Of a DNA stretch of 64,000 bases, positions 1-10,310 are shown piece by piece (position 1 is the first letter of the stretch; each line of letters opens with the position of its first letter). Source of the DNA: Bettongia penicillata ogilbyi (taxonomy: Eukaryota; Chordata; Mammalia; Diprotodontia; Potoroidae); NCBI GenBank assembly GCA_023548195.1, contig JAJHZJ010000008.1, positions 2,194,232-2,258,231 of the forward strand, written 5' to 3'. A model generated the notes under the pieces. The model saw only the letters and a list, made by a program, of their open reading frames with translations. It was not told the origin of the DNA and did not search any database. The translations under genes and the position numbers were made by a program.

Positions 1-724
1 TGCCAGTGACTGACTTGAGGTCACTCAAGCTCAATGAAAGAGTTGGTTGAGAATATCTCTAAAGTTCCTCCCAATTCTAAAAATTTGGGGTTCTATGAAA
101 GGGTGCAGAGTTTGACAACTGAAGGACATCTCGGGTCTCTTTTATACTTGGCTGTTGTTCAAGTTGAATGCCAGTGACGACCTAACATACCAGGTGTTAG
201 ACTTTCAATTAGACTTTCTGGGTTTCTGCCCTGTCCTTGTATTTGTTTCTTCAGCAGGAACATTTTATCTGCATGGATGTAAAATAGTTGATAAACTCAA
301 CTCCAGCCGAGAAATAAATTACCTGCCAGCTATAATGAGACATCAATGTCTAGTAAATTTCCTTTTGCTTGTAAAAATGTGGTTGTGTGAGGCGAGTCAA
401 TAATTATTTACTGTTAATTCTCTAATGTTGACTTCTGCAGCCCATGTAAATTGGGATGTTACCAAATTGGACTAAATTCATCAGTTACTTAGAAAGTTCT
501 CTCCAAATCACATAGATAAAAATACTAGCAATAAATCTATTGGGTCTCCTTTGTTGCTTCAAAGAGCGTAGGTTCCCATCTTGCATTCCGGGATAAATTA
601 TTTTCTTACTGACTTTAATGAGAAATACATATAACTGAGGAGGAAGGAGGTGAAGCTCTAGAACAAATTTGAGTCTACAGAACATTTCCCAGGGTCCATC
701 ACTGTGTCCCTGGTCCCACTTTTT
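1..724. other. Unannotated stretch, probably intronic
   Basis: I recognise no repeat family, RNA gene or convincing exon here. Open frames of about 80 codons occur on both strands (155-403 plus, 485-727 minus), but they show no domain, no splice-site context and no codon bias that I can see. Confidence 0.4.
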
Positions 725-815
725 CACAGGATTGGAGATTTAGGGTTGGAAGAGAATGTTGAAGTCCCTTTGTCCAAGCTCCTCATTTTACAGATGAGAA
801 ACTAATGAATTCCAT
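725..815 (+). mobile_element. THER1-like SINE fragment
   Basis: The order 'gatttagggttggaagag', then 'cctcattttacagatgaga', follows the head and middle of the therian THER1/MIR-related element (typically 'atttagagctggaagg' followed by 'ttttacagatgaggaaact'). The piece is truncated and diverged. Confidence 0.6.
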
Positions 816-1384
816 TTGTAATTCCCAGATCTCAGTCTTTGTAAGAGATTGATTTGGAGCTAGCTATGCCTTTCCAGAAGAAAATGTTAAGGCACTGTAT
901 AATACCATGAATTCCTCATTTAATATCTTCCATTTTGAGCATGTTTTTTTTGCAACTTTTGACTACTTAAAGGCAAGCCTAAAAACAGCATTTGTAAATA
1001 ATTATTTCATTGCTTTTTTTTTTTAACTAAGTCTTGTGGAAATATATTACCTAGAAAGTTATCTCCCTGTGTGTGATTCTTCCCAATTTATCTATCTGAT
1101 AAATTTCTCAGGAGTATTGAATCATTCACTCTAACAAGATTTCACTGTGCCTTAAAAAGAAAACACCCCCCAAAAACTGTAAATAGCAATGAGATTTTTT
1201 CAGAAAATTGTAGGGGAGGTTTCTACTTAAGAATTTTTTTTGTTCAGCATCCAAATCCACATGTGACCCCTATCTAGAAAATGTTCACTTTTTCTATCAA
1301 ATTTTACTTTGATAGTTATGTATTTATCAGATCCAGTTAAGGTGTTCTTCAAAATGTCTTAGAATACATTCTTTCTTCTCCACT
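816..1384. other. Unannotated AT-rich stretch
   Basis: No repeat, exon or RNA gene is recognised. The sequence has scattered T and A runs and frequent stops in all frames. Confidence 0.35.
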
Positions 1385-1554
1385 TAATACCCCTGATGAT
1401 TATTGACTCACCTCTTTCCCACTTTAACAGTAGGCAGGTTTCTCAGAACACTACTTTCCTCAGTCATTGCTTCATTCAAAAACCTTCAGTGACCCCTTCT
1501 CTTCTGCCACATGAAGACCACATTCCTCATCCGGGCTTTTAATGCGTTCTGTGA

Positions 1555-1735
1555 CATCATGGCATAATGGAAAGATCACTGGACTAAGGATTGAATGAAA
1601 TTTTGCCATCTTACTAGTTCTGTGACTTGGCTACATCTAAAGGATGTCTTTGCTAGAATTCAATTTCCCCACCTTTACAATATGGAGATTGAACCAGGAT
1701 CCTTCCACTGATAAGATTTTATGCTGTATGATGGA
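1555..1735 (+). mobile_element. MIR-type SINE
   Basis: 'ataatggaaagatcactgga' at the start, a central 'tctgtgacttggc' and a 3' 'ccccacctttacaatatgga' follow the MIR order (tRNA-like head, core, 'tcatctgtaaaatgag'). It lies within the L2 fragment and is followed directly by a second copy. Confidence 0.6.
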
Positions 1736-1915
1736 AGTCAGAGAATCTGAATTCAAATCCCATCTTTAATGTGCATTACCGGTGTGACCTATGCCAAGTT
1801 ATTTCTTGAACTTTCTCTTCTTGAGCCTCATTTTCTCTGTGTAAAATGAGGAAATGTGACAAAAATGGCATCTTGAGATCCTTCCAAGTTCTCGACCTAT
1901 AATCTTATGATCTTA
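1736..1915 (+). mobile_element. MIR-type SINE, second copy
   Basis: 'aatctgaattcaaatccca', 'gtgtgacctatgccaagtta' and 'gtgtaaaatgaggaaatg' occur in MIR order. The tail reads 'gagatccttccaagttct'. It is adjacent to the preceding MIR and in the same orientation. Confidence 0.65.
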
Positions 1916-2390
1916 TAAATTCTGCTTTTATCTCTGCCACCATTTATCCAGTTCTACTCCTTCTGTTTCTCCAGTGCAAAATTTTCTTCTTGTTGGACCA
2001 GTCCTTCTTCTTTGCTTTCACTCATAATGTTTTCCTTGTTTTTTTTTTTCTTGGCTAGATAAAATGCCTTCACCTCTGCCCTCCTCTTACCAGATTCTGC
2101 CTAGCCTTCAAGGCTTCTGTGAAGCTGACTTTTTTTTGATTCTCATCCACCTTTCTGTCCTCTGAACAACATGAGTAGTCATGGTGTGTGGACATTACAC
2201 ATGAATAATGCTTTTACTTTGTTCATAGATGTTCTTTCTGTTTGGTAACATTTTCTGTCTCTACAACTGGATTGTAAACCTTTGGAAGGCAAGAACCTTG
2301 TGTGATAGACACTTTTACAATGGCTCACAGCACCCACCGCATTGACAAGAACATTATAGGTGCTCAGAAGGTATTTGTCGATTCACTGCT

Positions 2391-3267
2391 CTGTATTTCA
2401 CAGAGAATAAAACCAGCAGTGAAATTTATCATTGTAACTCACTGGCCAAGTCCTGAGAAGAATCAAGTCCTTGAAATTAATTACAGGTTTCTAGCACCAC
2501 TCAAGAAAAATTAGAGTTGTTCAGATCTAAGTGCCATAAGAAGAGAATCTGTCTTCTATTTGTTTTCCAAAAATAAAGACAATGCCTTGTACATAGTAAG
2601 CACTTAAGAAAAAAAAGGGAGTTGTTGAAGGGAATTGATTCAAGTCATTGCTTTAACCTTCTTTTCTGAAGAATATTCTGGAGACTTCTTTTAGTAGTTC
2701 AGCCTTGTTTTTCTAATGATCTCATTTCTTTCACTTTGGGGCTGTTGGATGGGGGGGGTGGGATGGGTCTTTATTTTAGTTTTCATTCTCACTGCCATGT
2801 TAAGGAGTTACTTTTTCTAGATGTAAAGGAGAAGTTACTAAAGTTTTTAAAATTCAGATTTTCCGGTATGTGTGTGTAAGTATTTTGAGTTTCATTTTGA
2901 CAGCTAAAGGGAGTTACGAGCTGATAATTAGCTCCAGCATTTCAGGTGATGGCCCTTGTGAAAGTCATTGTACAAAACAGCATAGAACAGGTCAATTACT
3001 ACTTAAGTTCATTCAAGCTAGTGGGCCTGTAAAAATGTGGCCTGTAATGATTTTGCAACTACATTCTTTTTATAAAAAAAATTAAGTCTTTTTAGAGCTG
3101 CTGGAAGACTTTTCATCTTCTGAAAGATGGAAATGGTATTATAATTGACCTTAAGAGAGAAAAAAAGAGTAAAGGGAAATTATATAATTACATCAAATTA
3201 TATTTGATGTAATTATATGTTATATGTATGAAAATTATATAAATTGCCAGTAAATTATTTTGAAAAG
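2391..3267. other. Unannotated stretch with one palindrome
   Basis: No repeat family is clearly recognised. The only notable structure is a perfect 17-base inverted repeat at 3182-3218, listed separately. Short open frames at 2302-2514 and 2870-3085 look like chance. Confidence 0.35.
3182..3218. repeat. Perfect inverted repeat, 17-bp arms, 3-bp loop
   Basis: The left arm 'atataattacatcaaat' (3182-3198) and right arm 'atttgatgtaattatat' (3202-3218) are exact reverse complements separated by three bases. It could form an AT-rich hairpin or cruciform. It may simply be a palindrome in AT-rich DNA or the core of an old DNA transposon; no terminal repeats around it were seen. Confidence 0.9.
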
Positions 3268-3425
3268 AAGGTCAGAAAACCTGTTTTCTGATACTGCCTC
3301 TGAAAGAGCTGTAGAACTTAGGGTAAATTAATTTAATCCCCTTTTAGCCTCATTTTCTGCATCTATAAAATGAAATTAGACTGAATGATCTCTTATATCC
3401 CTTCTAGCTCCAAAATAGGGAAAGG
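3268..3425 (+). mobile_element. MIR-type SINE
   Basis: 'cctcattttctgcatctata' and 'aaaatgaaattagactgaat' followed by 'cccttctagctccaaa' match the 3' half of MIR. The head is diverged. Confidence 0.6.
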
Positions 3426-3605
3426 GAATGTGCCCCTTAAGTGCAAGTTGATAACTTTAGTCTTAAGAGAACTGTCTTGACAATGAAAAGTTAAATAATT
3501 TGCTTAGGGTGGAGGACCCCCATATGTAAGTCAGAGATGATAATTACACCCAAGTCTTCAGGTTCCAAGGCTGGATTTCTATTCACTCTGCCCATTATTT
3601 CTCTT
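3426..3605 (+). mobile_element. THER1/MIR-like fragment
   Basis: 'aaataatttgcttagggtgg' and 'cccaagtcttcaggttcca' resemble the 'agtgacttgcccaaggtcac ... ccaggtcttctgactcc' part of THER1. Strongly diverged, so the family is tentative. Confidence 0.4.
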
Positions 3606-3659
3606 GAGTTTAACTTGGTTACACCTTTGTGGATACCTAGAATATTATAATCCACAATT

Positions 3660-4330
3660 TTTAGTATCTTTTGTAATTTTTAAAATTAAATTATTTTATT
3701 TGTTTTCAATGTTCGACAATGACTGCCATATATCTCAGATACTTTTCCTGTCCCCTCCCCTCATTCTTGCCTCTCTGAGACGACATATAGTCTTATATAG
3801 GTTCTACACATATATTCCTATTAAATACATGTTGCATAGAAGAATTAAAATGAGTGGGAGAAACCATAAAACAAAACACAATAAAACAAAACATAATACA
3901 AAAGAAAATGATCTGCTTCTATCTGCAATCCAATTCCATAGTTCCTTCTCTGGATGTGGAAGGCATTTCTCTTTAAGAGTGCACTGGAAATTTTTTAAGT
4001 CCTTGCATTGCAATGAAGTACTAAGTCTATCAGAAAAATTCCTCGCACACTGTGGTTGTTGCTGTGTACAAAGTTCTCCTGATTCTTCCCATTTCACTCA
4101 ACATCAGATCATGTAAATCTTTCCAGGCCTCTCTGAAGTCTTCCTGTTCATCATTTCTTATAGCAAAATAGTATTCCATTACATTCATATACCACAATTT
4201 ATTCAGCCATTCCCCAATTGATGGGCATCCCCTCAATTTCCAGTTCTTTGTCACCACAAAGAGAGCTGCTATAAATATTTTTGTACATGTGGGACCCTTT
4301 CCCATTTCTGTGATCTCTTTGGGATAGAGA
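3660..4330 (-). mobile_element. L1 LINE remnant: ORF2 C-terminus and 3' UTR
   Basis: On the minus strand, 4305 down to 4030 encodes a run with 'KNWKLRGCPSIGEWLNKLWY', 'NVMEYYFAIRNDEQEDF' and 'EAWKDLHDLMLSEMGR'. This is the conserved L1 ORF2 C-terminus, known in mammals as the 'CPSxxEWxxKxWYxxxMEYYxAI' region. The non-coding 3' UTR continues down to about 3660. The element is 5'-truncated, lacks endonuclease and reverse transcriptase, and cannot be active. An overlapping plus-strand frame of about 170 codons (3604-4116) is only the antisense of this. Confidence 0.85.
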
Positions 4331-4744
4331 ATATCTAGTATTTTTTGAAAAGCTGAATTTTGTTAGAAAAAATATGATTTTTTGATCTAACAGTTATGTT
4401 GATTGTGGGAAAAGAAATCAATCTAGATTTTTATTTAATACTAGATTAGTATTTAAATGCAAATACTAGGTTAGTATTTAAATAAGCCTTTCAATTCAGG
4501 AACTTATGATCTTTGTTCAACCAATTTATGATATTTAACGGGTTACCAGGTGGTCATTTTCCTATAGAAACATAGGAAAATAATCACAATGAGTAGTTTC
4601 ATATTTGAGCAACCACAGTTTTCATTCTTGACTGAGATTATTGCACTATTTACATTATTACACTATTTGCTATAGTGTATACTTCATGGAGTTGTCATAG
4701 ATTTAGTATAATTGGATTGTAGTGATTGAGATATCTAAAGGGTT
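4331..4744. other. Unannotated stretch with a 25-bp direct repeat
   Basis: Two near-identical units 'atactagattagtatttaaa' (4438) and 'atactaggttagtatttaaa' (4463) lie 25 bases apart. Nothing else is recognised. Confidence 0.45.
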
Positions 4745-4960
4745 TTTTATTATAATTAAATAAGCATTTATTAAATCCCTATGTTGGGCAGGTCTCTTTG
4801 CTAGACGCTAGAGACGTTACATGGGATGTAAGGTATTCTCTGCCCTGGCGGGGCTTACATCTTTATTTAAATGCAAATAAGTACAATACCAGTGAAAAAC
4901 TAATGGGAGCAAAGAGTAGCAAAAGCTGAAGATGAATTTTTAATGTTGGCAGTTACATCT
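4745..4960 (-). mobile_element. L2-type 3' end, antisense
   Basis: 'taagcatttattaaatccct', 'gggcaggtctctttgctaga' and 'cctggcggggcttacat' are the reverse complement of the common L2 3' end (gagggcaggg ... gcacatagtaggtgcttaataaatgctt). Diverged. Confidence 0.5.
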
Positions 4961-5089
4961 GAGATGGACATTGAAGGAAGAAACCCTGATAATGCTTGAA
5001 GGCACAAGTGAGCAAGAAGAGATTGGGTCTCTCTACTTTAGTGTATTAATGTTTTTCTTAGTAACATAACTGGATAGAAAAAAGTGCAT

Positions 5090-5300
5090 TTTTTTTGTTT
5101 GTTTCTACAGCATGGTGTGATAGTATTCTATTCCGTTCACGTACTATAATTTTCTCAGATATTCCCCAAATGATGAGCACACACTTTGTTTCCAGTTACT
5201 TGTCACTACAAAAAGAGACATGTTTGGCTGTATAGGACCGTTCCTCTTTCTAGTTTCTCTTTGGGGTAAAGACCCAATAGTGGTATTGCTGAATTACACA
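5090..5300 (-). mobile_element. L1 ORF2 C-terminal remnant, second copy
   Basis: 'gatagtattctattccgttc', 'atattccccaaatgatgagc' and 'ctttggggtaaagacccaat' parallel the L1 copy at 4130-4330 in the same order and orientation. It is shorter and more diverged. Confidence 0.7.
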
Positions 5301-5774
5301 ATACGTACAATTTAGTACTCTGCTCTTTGATTTCCTCCATTTTGATTCTTCTGAGATCATGATATTTGTTTAAATAGCCTCAGTGAAAAAAAATATTGGA
5401 ACTAAAAAAGGTAGACATTTGTGATGGGTCAATTTGGGTTTCCCAGCTCAGTGTCTTTCTATTCATGTCTAAGATCCAGGTCATCCCTTTGTGCAGCTTA
5501 TCCAAGATGGACCATATCAATGAGCTGCACATCCATCAATGGGCATCATTTAGCTACTTATTTTATCTGGTTGTTTGGGATGGGAGTTATGAGAAGATTC
5601 ATTTTTGAATGGTTCTAGATTTCCTTAAAGAGGAAAATTATAGGAAAATTGATTGCTCAACTCTATATCTAGTGGTTTTTTAGGGTTTAGTGCAGCCATA
5701 TCAACATTACCCACATAGAAAAGGAACTCCAGAACCTCATTATTGGGAAATAGACCTTTTATTTGGACTTTTGA
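5301..5774. other. Unannotated stretch
   Basis: No repeat or exon recognised. Two overlapping plus-strand frames of 65-70 codons (5396-5618) have no recognisable domain or splice-site context. Confidence 0.35.
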
Positions 5775-5836
5775 GTGTGTGTGTGTGTGCACTCAGATGT
5801 GCATGTGCACGCACACGCACACGCACACACACACAG
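5775..5836. repeat. (GT)n then (CA)n microsatellite
   Basis: A GT run (5775-5789) is followed by an interrupted CA run (about 5809-5836), so the two halves are near-complementary and could pair. Confidence 0.9.
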
Positions 5837-6099
5837 AGAAACATACAAAAAATCTAAATAAAAGTTTGGGGGAAAAGGTGAAATTTAAAAAAGATTACAG
5901 GCATTTTAAATATTTACATCTTAAAAGTTCTAAGGATTTGTAATTTAAATCAAATATCTCATTTCTGTACAGTCAGTGGTTTTTAATTTCCATTTCATAA
6001 AAAAATATATACCTACCACTTGCTAATCTACCCTATTTACTTTAAAGATAAAACTTATTGAATAAATGCAAATAACTTTTCAAATGTATAAATGTATTA

Positions 6100-6440
6100 A
6101 ATACTTTGTCCAAGTCTCCCTAAAGAACTTTGGATTCAATTGTGAGGCATGGGAGATACTGGCTCAGGACCACTCAGGAGGGTATGCTTATATCAAAGAA
6201 GGCACTCTTCTCTGTGAGCAAAGCAGAATTACAATAGCTCAAAAGAAATATGAGATGAGCAAATTTAGAGACATCTCCACTCCAAATGTTCATCTGGGGT
6301 ATTTGTGCCCAACCTGTGGTAGAACCTTCCAAGTTCATATTGGTCTGATGACCCATAGTCAGATACACTATACCCTGACCTTGATACAGTAATGTCATTT
6401 AGGTTCCCTTTAAACACAAAGGACAGAAAAAATCTGTGAT
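6100..6440 (+). mobile_element. LINE ORF2 C-terminus with C2H2 knuckle, plus 3' tail
   Basis: An open frame from 6066 to 6392 (108 codons) contains 'EAWEILAQDHSGG' and, at residues 81-101, a C-x2-C-x12-H-x3-H pattern (CPTCGRTF ... IGLMTHSQIH), then stops. This matches the end of non-L1 LINE proteins I associate with RTE-like vertebrate elements: a 'WE.LAQDR' block, a basic linker and a CPxCxRxFRAxIGLxxHxRTH finger. The following 'taatgtcatttaggttccct' corresponds to the element's 3' tail. It is 5'-truncated and is not a host zinc-finger gene. Clade assignment is inference. Confidence 0.7.
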
Positions 6441-6867
6441 TTGTTCATACTAATTAATAATTGCCTTATTTCCTTAAGGAACTGTTGGGAAGATCACATG
6501 ATTATTTGTAAACTAAGTAGATGCCAAACCATAAAGAACTATACAACACAAGACCTATTGAGAAGACCTGTAGATTTCTGTGAGATAAGATCGTAAATCT
6601 AGACCTGGAAGAGCTAGTGTTTCTGCTCTGCCTAAATTCCTGTTCCATTAACTAATGCATCCCCTGTTTTTTTCCTCTACTCTACCACTTTATTTTCATA
6701 TTTTCAAGTTACTATGTAAGAATTTGTCTTCTTTCCAGAGGTAACTAGGAATCACTAACATGGGCTTCTTTGTGGATATTTATTTTGCAAAGTCCCTTAT
6801 ATACAAGAGTATAAAAGGTGTTATGTAGAATAAAATACATCAGAGAATGCACAGTAGTACAGGTGGT
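6441..6867. other. Unannotated stretch
   Basis: No repeat family or exon recognised. Confidence 0.35.
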
Positions 6868-7105
6868 ACAATGGTTAGAGTGCTGGGCTTGGATTCAGGA
6901 AGACCTGAATTCAAATTTGACCACAGACACTTACTAACTGTGACCCTGGGCAAGTGACTTAAGTTCTCTTTGCCTTTGAAGAAAGAGTTGGCAAACCATT
7001 CTGGTGTCCTTGCCAAGAAAACCCCATGGACAATTTTGGCATGATATGACCCACAGGGTCACAAAGTGTAGGATACAACTAAACAACTGAAAAACAGCAA
7101 CAATA
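6868..7105 (+). mobile_element. MAR1-like marsupial tRNA-derived SINE
   Basis: The head 'caggtggtacaatggttaga' and 'gctgggcttggattcaggaa' hold the tRNA-like box A/B region. 'gaccctgggcaagtgactta' follows, then the marsupial-specific 'gttggcaaaccattctggt', and an RTE/BovB-like tail 'cacagggtcacaaagtgtag'. Nearly full length. Confidence 0.85.
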
Positions 7106-7285
7106 GTGGAAAAAAACACTCTGGAGACAAGAAGACCTGGGCTACCTTCTCACTACTTTAATGGCCTTGGACAAGTTGTGTAGCCTCCCTGGGTCTCAGT
7201 TTGCTTATCTATAAAATGAACAGTTGGGATCAGATGGCTTTTCAGATGCCTTCCATTCCACATATTGGAGTCTAAGAATATGAGA
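7106..7285 (+). mobile_element. MIR-type SINE
   Basis: 'ctctggagacaagaagacct', 'ccttggacaagttgtgtagc' and 'ctcagtttgcttatctataa' are in MIR order. It directly follows a MAR1-like SINE. Confidence 0.7.
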
Positions 7286-7381
7286 AGTCTTGGCTCCTAC
7301 TTCTATGCAGGCAGAATAGTGATCTGATTCTGACTTAGAAAGAAAAGAGGATACTAAGATTATTTCCTTTGAGGATGTATA

Positions 7382-7425
7382 TGTCTGTCTGTTTATCTAT
7401 CTATCTAATCTATATCTACTTACCT
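7382..7425. repeat. (ATCT)n/(GTCT)n microsatellite
   Basis: An imperfect tetranucleotide run of gtct and atct units. Confidence 0.75.
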
Positions 7426-7794
7426 ATAGGTATCTCTATCTAAAGTAAATTATTCTAGGCTATTTGTATTTTTGAAAGGTTGAAAAAAAATTCACCTCAC
7501 TTTAGAAAAAAAGCACTTCTTCCCTTTCACATGTGGTAAGATTCAAAGAAAAGCCCATCCTGCATGAGGAGCGGTGTCAGGATGAACCCAAATAACAGAA
7601 CTGTTGCCACAAACGACCATCTGAGAGCAAGGGGAGACTCTTAGAGTTGTCATATCACAGAAAATCTTGGAGGTTCACAGTGACAATGGATTCTAGCCAT
7701 CTAGCTCTCTTTTCTGTCTCCTCCTTAAAACAATAAGCCTGATGACAGTCCAGTGACCAGTGAAAGTCAGGGTTAAAGCTAACATAGATGAACT
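7426..7794. other. Unannotated stretch
   Basis: No recognised repeat, exon or RNA gene. Confidence 0.35.
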
Positions 7795-8175
7795 CTGAAG
7801 GAATGAATTTATAGATGTTAATCGTGAACTCTTCCCTAGATGGGCTTTTTAGAGATCATCTGTTCAAAAGATGGAAGGATCAAAGATCTGGAGATATAAG
7901 GAAACTCAGAGGCCAACTATCCCTTCTGGATGAGACACCTGAGCCCCCAAACTCACACAGCTACTAAGTGACAGAGTCAGGATTCGAATCCAAGTCGTGA
8001 GACTCCAAATCCAGCCCACTTTCCACCACACCTTGTCGCCTCTATTCTAACACTTTCCCTTTAGAAATGCACGAACTGAAGCTGAAAAATAGTTAAGCGA
8101 ATTGTTCAAGGTCACCTAGCTAATGTGTAAGTGATAATTTCTTTATATTCAGGTTTCTTGCATTCTATCATACTT
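7795..8175 (+). mobile_element. THER1-like SINE nested inside another THER1-like SINE
   Basis: A first head (7810-7868: 'ctagatgggctttttagaga' ... 'catctgttca') stops, a complete second copy follows (about 7870-8045: 'tcaaagatctggagatataa', 'aactcacacagctactaagt', 'gattcgaatccaagtcgtg'), and the first copy then resumes ('attctaacactttccctttag', 'ttgttcaaggtcacctagct'). This shows insertion into an existing copy. Confidence 0.65.
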
Positions 8176-8724
8176 CCTCCTCACATATTACCAGTCACGC
8201 TGAGTAGTACCAGTTTTGACATTTTATTCCTTTGCATGAACTTGAAATTCATACACTGTGATTTCAAAGCTATGTGGTACAGATATCCATAGTATATTGA
8301 AATTTATGATATTCAATAATTCTGTTTAATATTCACTCCCCTTCACTTTTCTCTGTGAAGTACTAAATCAAATTTTGGAACACATCTGAGGATCGACGAG
8401 TAACTAGGAGAAACATTTAATCTAGAAGAAGGGAGTCCCTGATATACGCAGGTAAATGGGGCAAAAGCCTCCTTGCTTGTACCTTTCTACCATAGCTGCA
8501 GAAGTCCTTTTGTGCCTTCTCTGAGAGGCTACAGAATCTCTTCTTTTTGCCATTTTTGGAGTCTTAAGATTTCGACTCCCACTTCTGTGGTCCAGGGTAG
8601 AAACGGGAAAGGAAGAGGAGCTATTCCAATTGCTAAGGCTATGTCGGAGGAGATGTCTTCCCAGCATGCTGAGCTTGGAATTCAAAGTGAGTTTTCTCTA
8701 TATCAAATTGCTTACCTTTTCAAA
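8176..8724. other. Unannotated stretch with overlapping frames
   Basis: Open frames of 87 codons (8422-8685, minus) and 99 codons (8473-8772, plus) overlap each other. The minus one is rich in Ser, Arg and Lys. Neither shows a domain I recognise. The block ends at an L1 3' tail, so it may be older L1 or other retroelement sequence. Confidence 0.35.
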
Positions 8725-8830
8725 GAGGTGGGAGGAGAAGGATGGAGAGAATTCAGAACTCAAAATTTTTAAAAGCAAATGTTAATTTTTTTTACATATA
8801 ATTGAGAAAAAATAATTTTTCTAGAAAGAA
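8725..8830 (+). mobile_element. Marsupial-type L1 3' tail
   Basis: 'agaattcagaactcaaaat', 'aaaagcaaatgttaatttt' and 'ttacatataattgagaaaaa' match the terminal part of a marsupial L1 3' UTR (ggaactcaaaat ... gaatgttgaaaact ... acatgtaattggaaaaaata). The same tail occurs reversed near 63480-63605. Confidence 0.75.
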
Positions 8831-8889
8831 AAACAAAGTGAGTTTTCTTTCTTTTGAGCCTTTTTTCTCAGTTTCTTTTGTCGAATTTT

Positions 8890-9912
8890 TATTTGAGTCA
8901 TGACTGCTCTCTGTGAGTGTCCCCCAAGATTCTGTCCTGGATCCTCTTTTTTCTTTTCCATCTATACAGTATTGCTTGATGATTTTGTAGGTTTTTTGGA
9001 TTCAGTTATCATCCCTATTGTCTGCAGTTAGAAAGATCACAATTCCAGATAGACTTCCTAGCTCTGTGGGCTAGTTACTTAACAGCTATCTGCCTAGGTT
9101 TCCTCATTTGTCAAATGGAAACAATAGCACCTACTTCCCAGTTTGTTGTGAGAGTCAAAGGAGGTAGTATTTGTAAAATGCTTTGTAAATGTTTAAGTGC
9201 TCTATAAATGTTTTGATGCTAGTATGGCTGCTGCTGCTGCTGTTAGACTGCTAGGTCCCTTCTCACCTCACATGTGGTGTGTTACACACCTCTCACCTGG
9301 GCTATGAAGTAATCCTCTTAGGGGAAGGGGTCTCCCTGCCTCAAGTCTTTTCACCTATGGTACATCCTCCACTCAGCGAACAAATGATCTTCTAAAGTGC
9401 AGGTCTGCCCTTGAACTCCATCCCACCCCCATTCAGTACACTTCAATGGTTCCCTCTTACCTCCCTAATTAAATATAGAATCCTCCTTAGAATTTAGAGC
9501 CCTTTATAATCTAGCCTTTTCCTACCTTCTAGTCTTCTAATACCTTCTTTCTATATACTCTGTGATGCAGTGACACTGGCCTCCTTGCTGTTTTTCCCAC
9601 AAGCAACAGAATCTCTAGACTTGTATATTTTCAGTAGCTGTTCCCAATACCAGGAACTCCCACACCTCTTCCTCATAACTGGCTCAAACCCTACCTTCTG
9701 CAAGAAGCTTTTCTCAGTCCCCCTCAATGCTAGTGCCTTCCTTCTGAGATTATCTAAAATATATCCTGTATATATCTCAATTTGTAAATAACAGCATGCC
9801 TGCTGTCTTTCCCATTAGATTATGAGCTCTCTGAGGACAGGAACCATTTTTACTTTTCTTTGTATCCCTAGGGCTGACATCTTGTTAGCATGCTAAGTGC
9901 TACTTACTTGTG
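8890..9912 (+). mobile_element. L2 LINE, plus strand, interrupted by a MIR
   Basis: 8910-8990 encodes a decayed reverse-transcriptase piece (compare VGVPQGSVLGPLLFSLYT in L2; here about 'CPPRFCPGSSFFFSIYTV'). After a MIR at about 9000-9225 the L2 resumes: 'tcaatggttccctcttacct', 'gagccctttataatctagc', 'ggaactcccacacctcttcc', 'tgagctctctgaggacagg'. The element's 3' end is near 9910. There is an internal deletion and no intact ORF. Confidence 0.75.
9000..9225 (+). mobile_element. MIR/WSINE-like SINE
   Basis: 'gctagttacttaacagctat', 'ggtttcctcatttgtcaaat', then 'agcacctacttcccagtttg' and 'aaatgctttgtaaatgttta' are the SINE core plus the 'trailing' 3' half. It sits inside the L2 copy. Confidence 0.7.
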
Positions 9913-10310
9913 TGACTTTAAGCAGGTTCCTAATGCCCTTGCACTGGTTTTTCCTTCCTCTATACCTGAATGAGTTACTTCTTTATCTCCTTATTTCTCT
10001 TGATTTCTCTGGCTTCCTTCTGGATGCATTCTAAAGGCCCCCTTGTGTAGGATCTTTCCTGGGTCCACCAACTGCTAATGTTTCCTCTTTCAGATTGTCT
10101 TCTAACTCTTTCTTGTATATATCATACGGACCTACTTATTTGCATTTCACCTCTTCCGTTAGAATGTATACTCCTTGAAGTCAGGACTGGTTTTGTTTTT
10201 CTTTTTCTTTTTCTTTTTCAAATCTCCAGTGATTTGCACATTGACTGACACGTGGCAAGTTCTTGTTGACTTACTTCCCAACTGACTCAGTAAAATATAG
10301 GGATTCATTT
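9913..10310 (+). mobile_element. Second L2 3' end
   Basis: 'ctaactctttcttgtatata', 'agaatgtatactccttgaag' and 'tcaggactggttttgttttt' repeat the final L2 3' UTR motifs seen just upstream, so this is a separate 3' end in the same orientation. It ends near 'gttcttgttgacttacttcc'. Confidence 0.65.

Larger units (their letters stand above)
1385..2390 (+). mobile_element. L2 LINE 3' region, plus strand, interrupted by MIRs
   Basis: Part of the L2 C-terminus and 3' UTR can be followed in order: 'aaaaccttcagtgacccct' (1480s), a Lys-to-Pro-rich coding trace, 'ccttcaaggcttctgtgaag' (about 2107), then the end motif 'ggattgtaaacctttggaag' and a degenerate 'aacattataggtgctcag' near 2350. Two MIR-type SINEs (1555-1915) lie inside it, so the L2 is older. 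No frame remains open across it. Confidence 0.6.

Noticed and set aside
3604..4116. 170-codon plus-strand frame
   Set aside because: It is antisense to an L1 3' UTR and ORF2 end. The L1 reading on the minus strand explains the conservation.
6066..6392. Possible host C2H2 zinc-finger gene
   Set aside because: Only a single knuckle, preceded by a WE.LAQD block and followed by a LINE-type 3' tail that recurs elsewhere in the window. It fits a LINE C-terminus.
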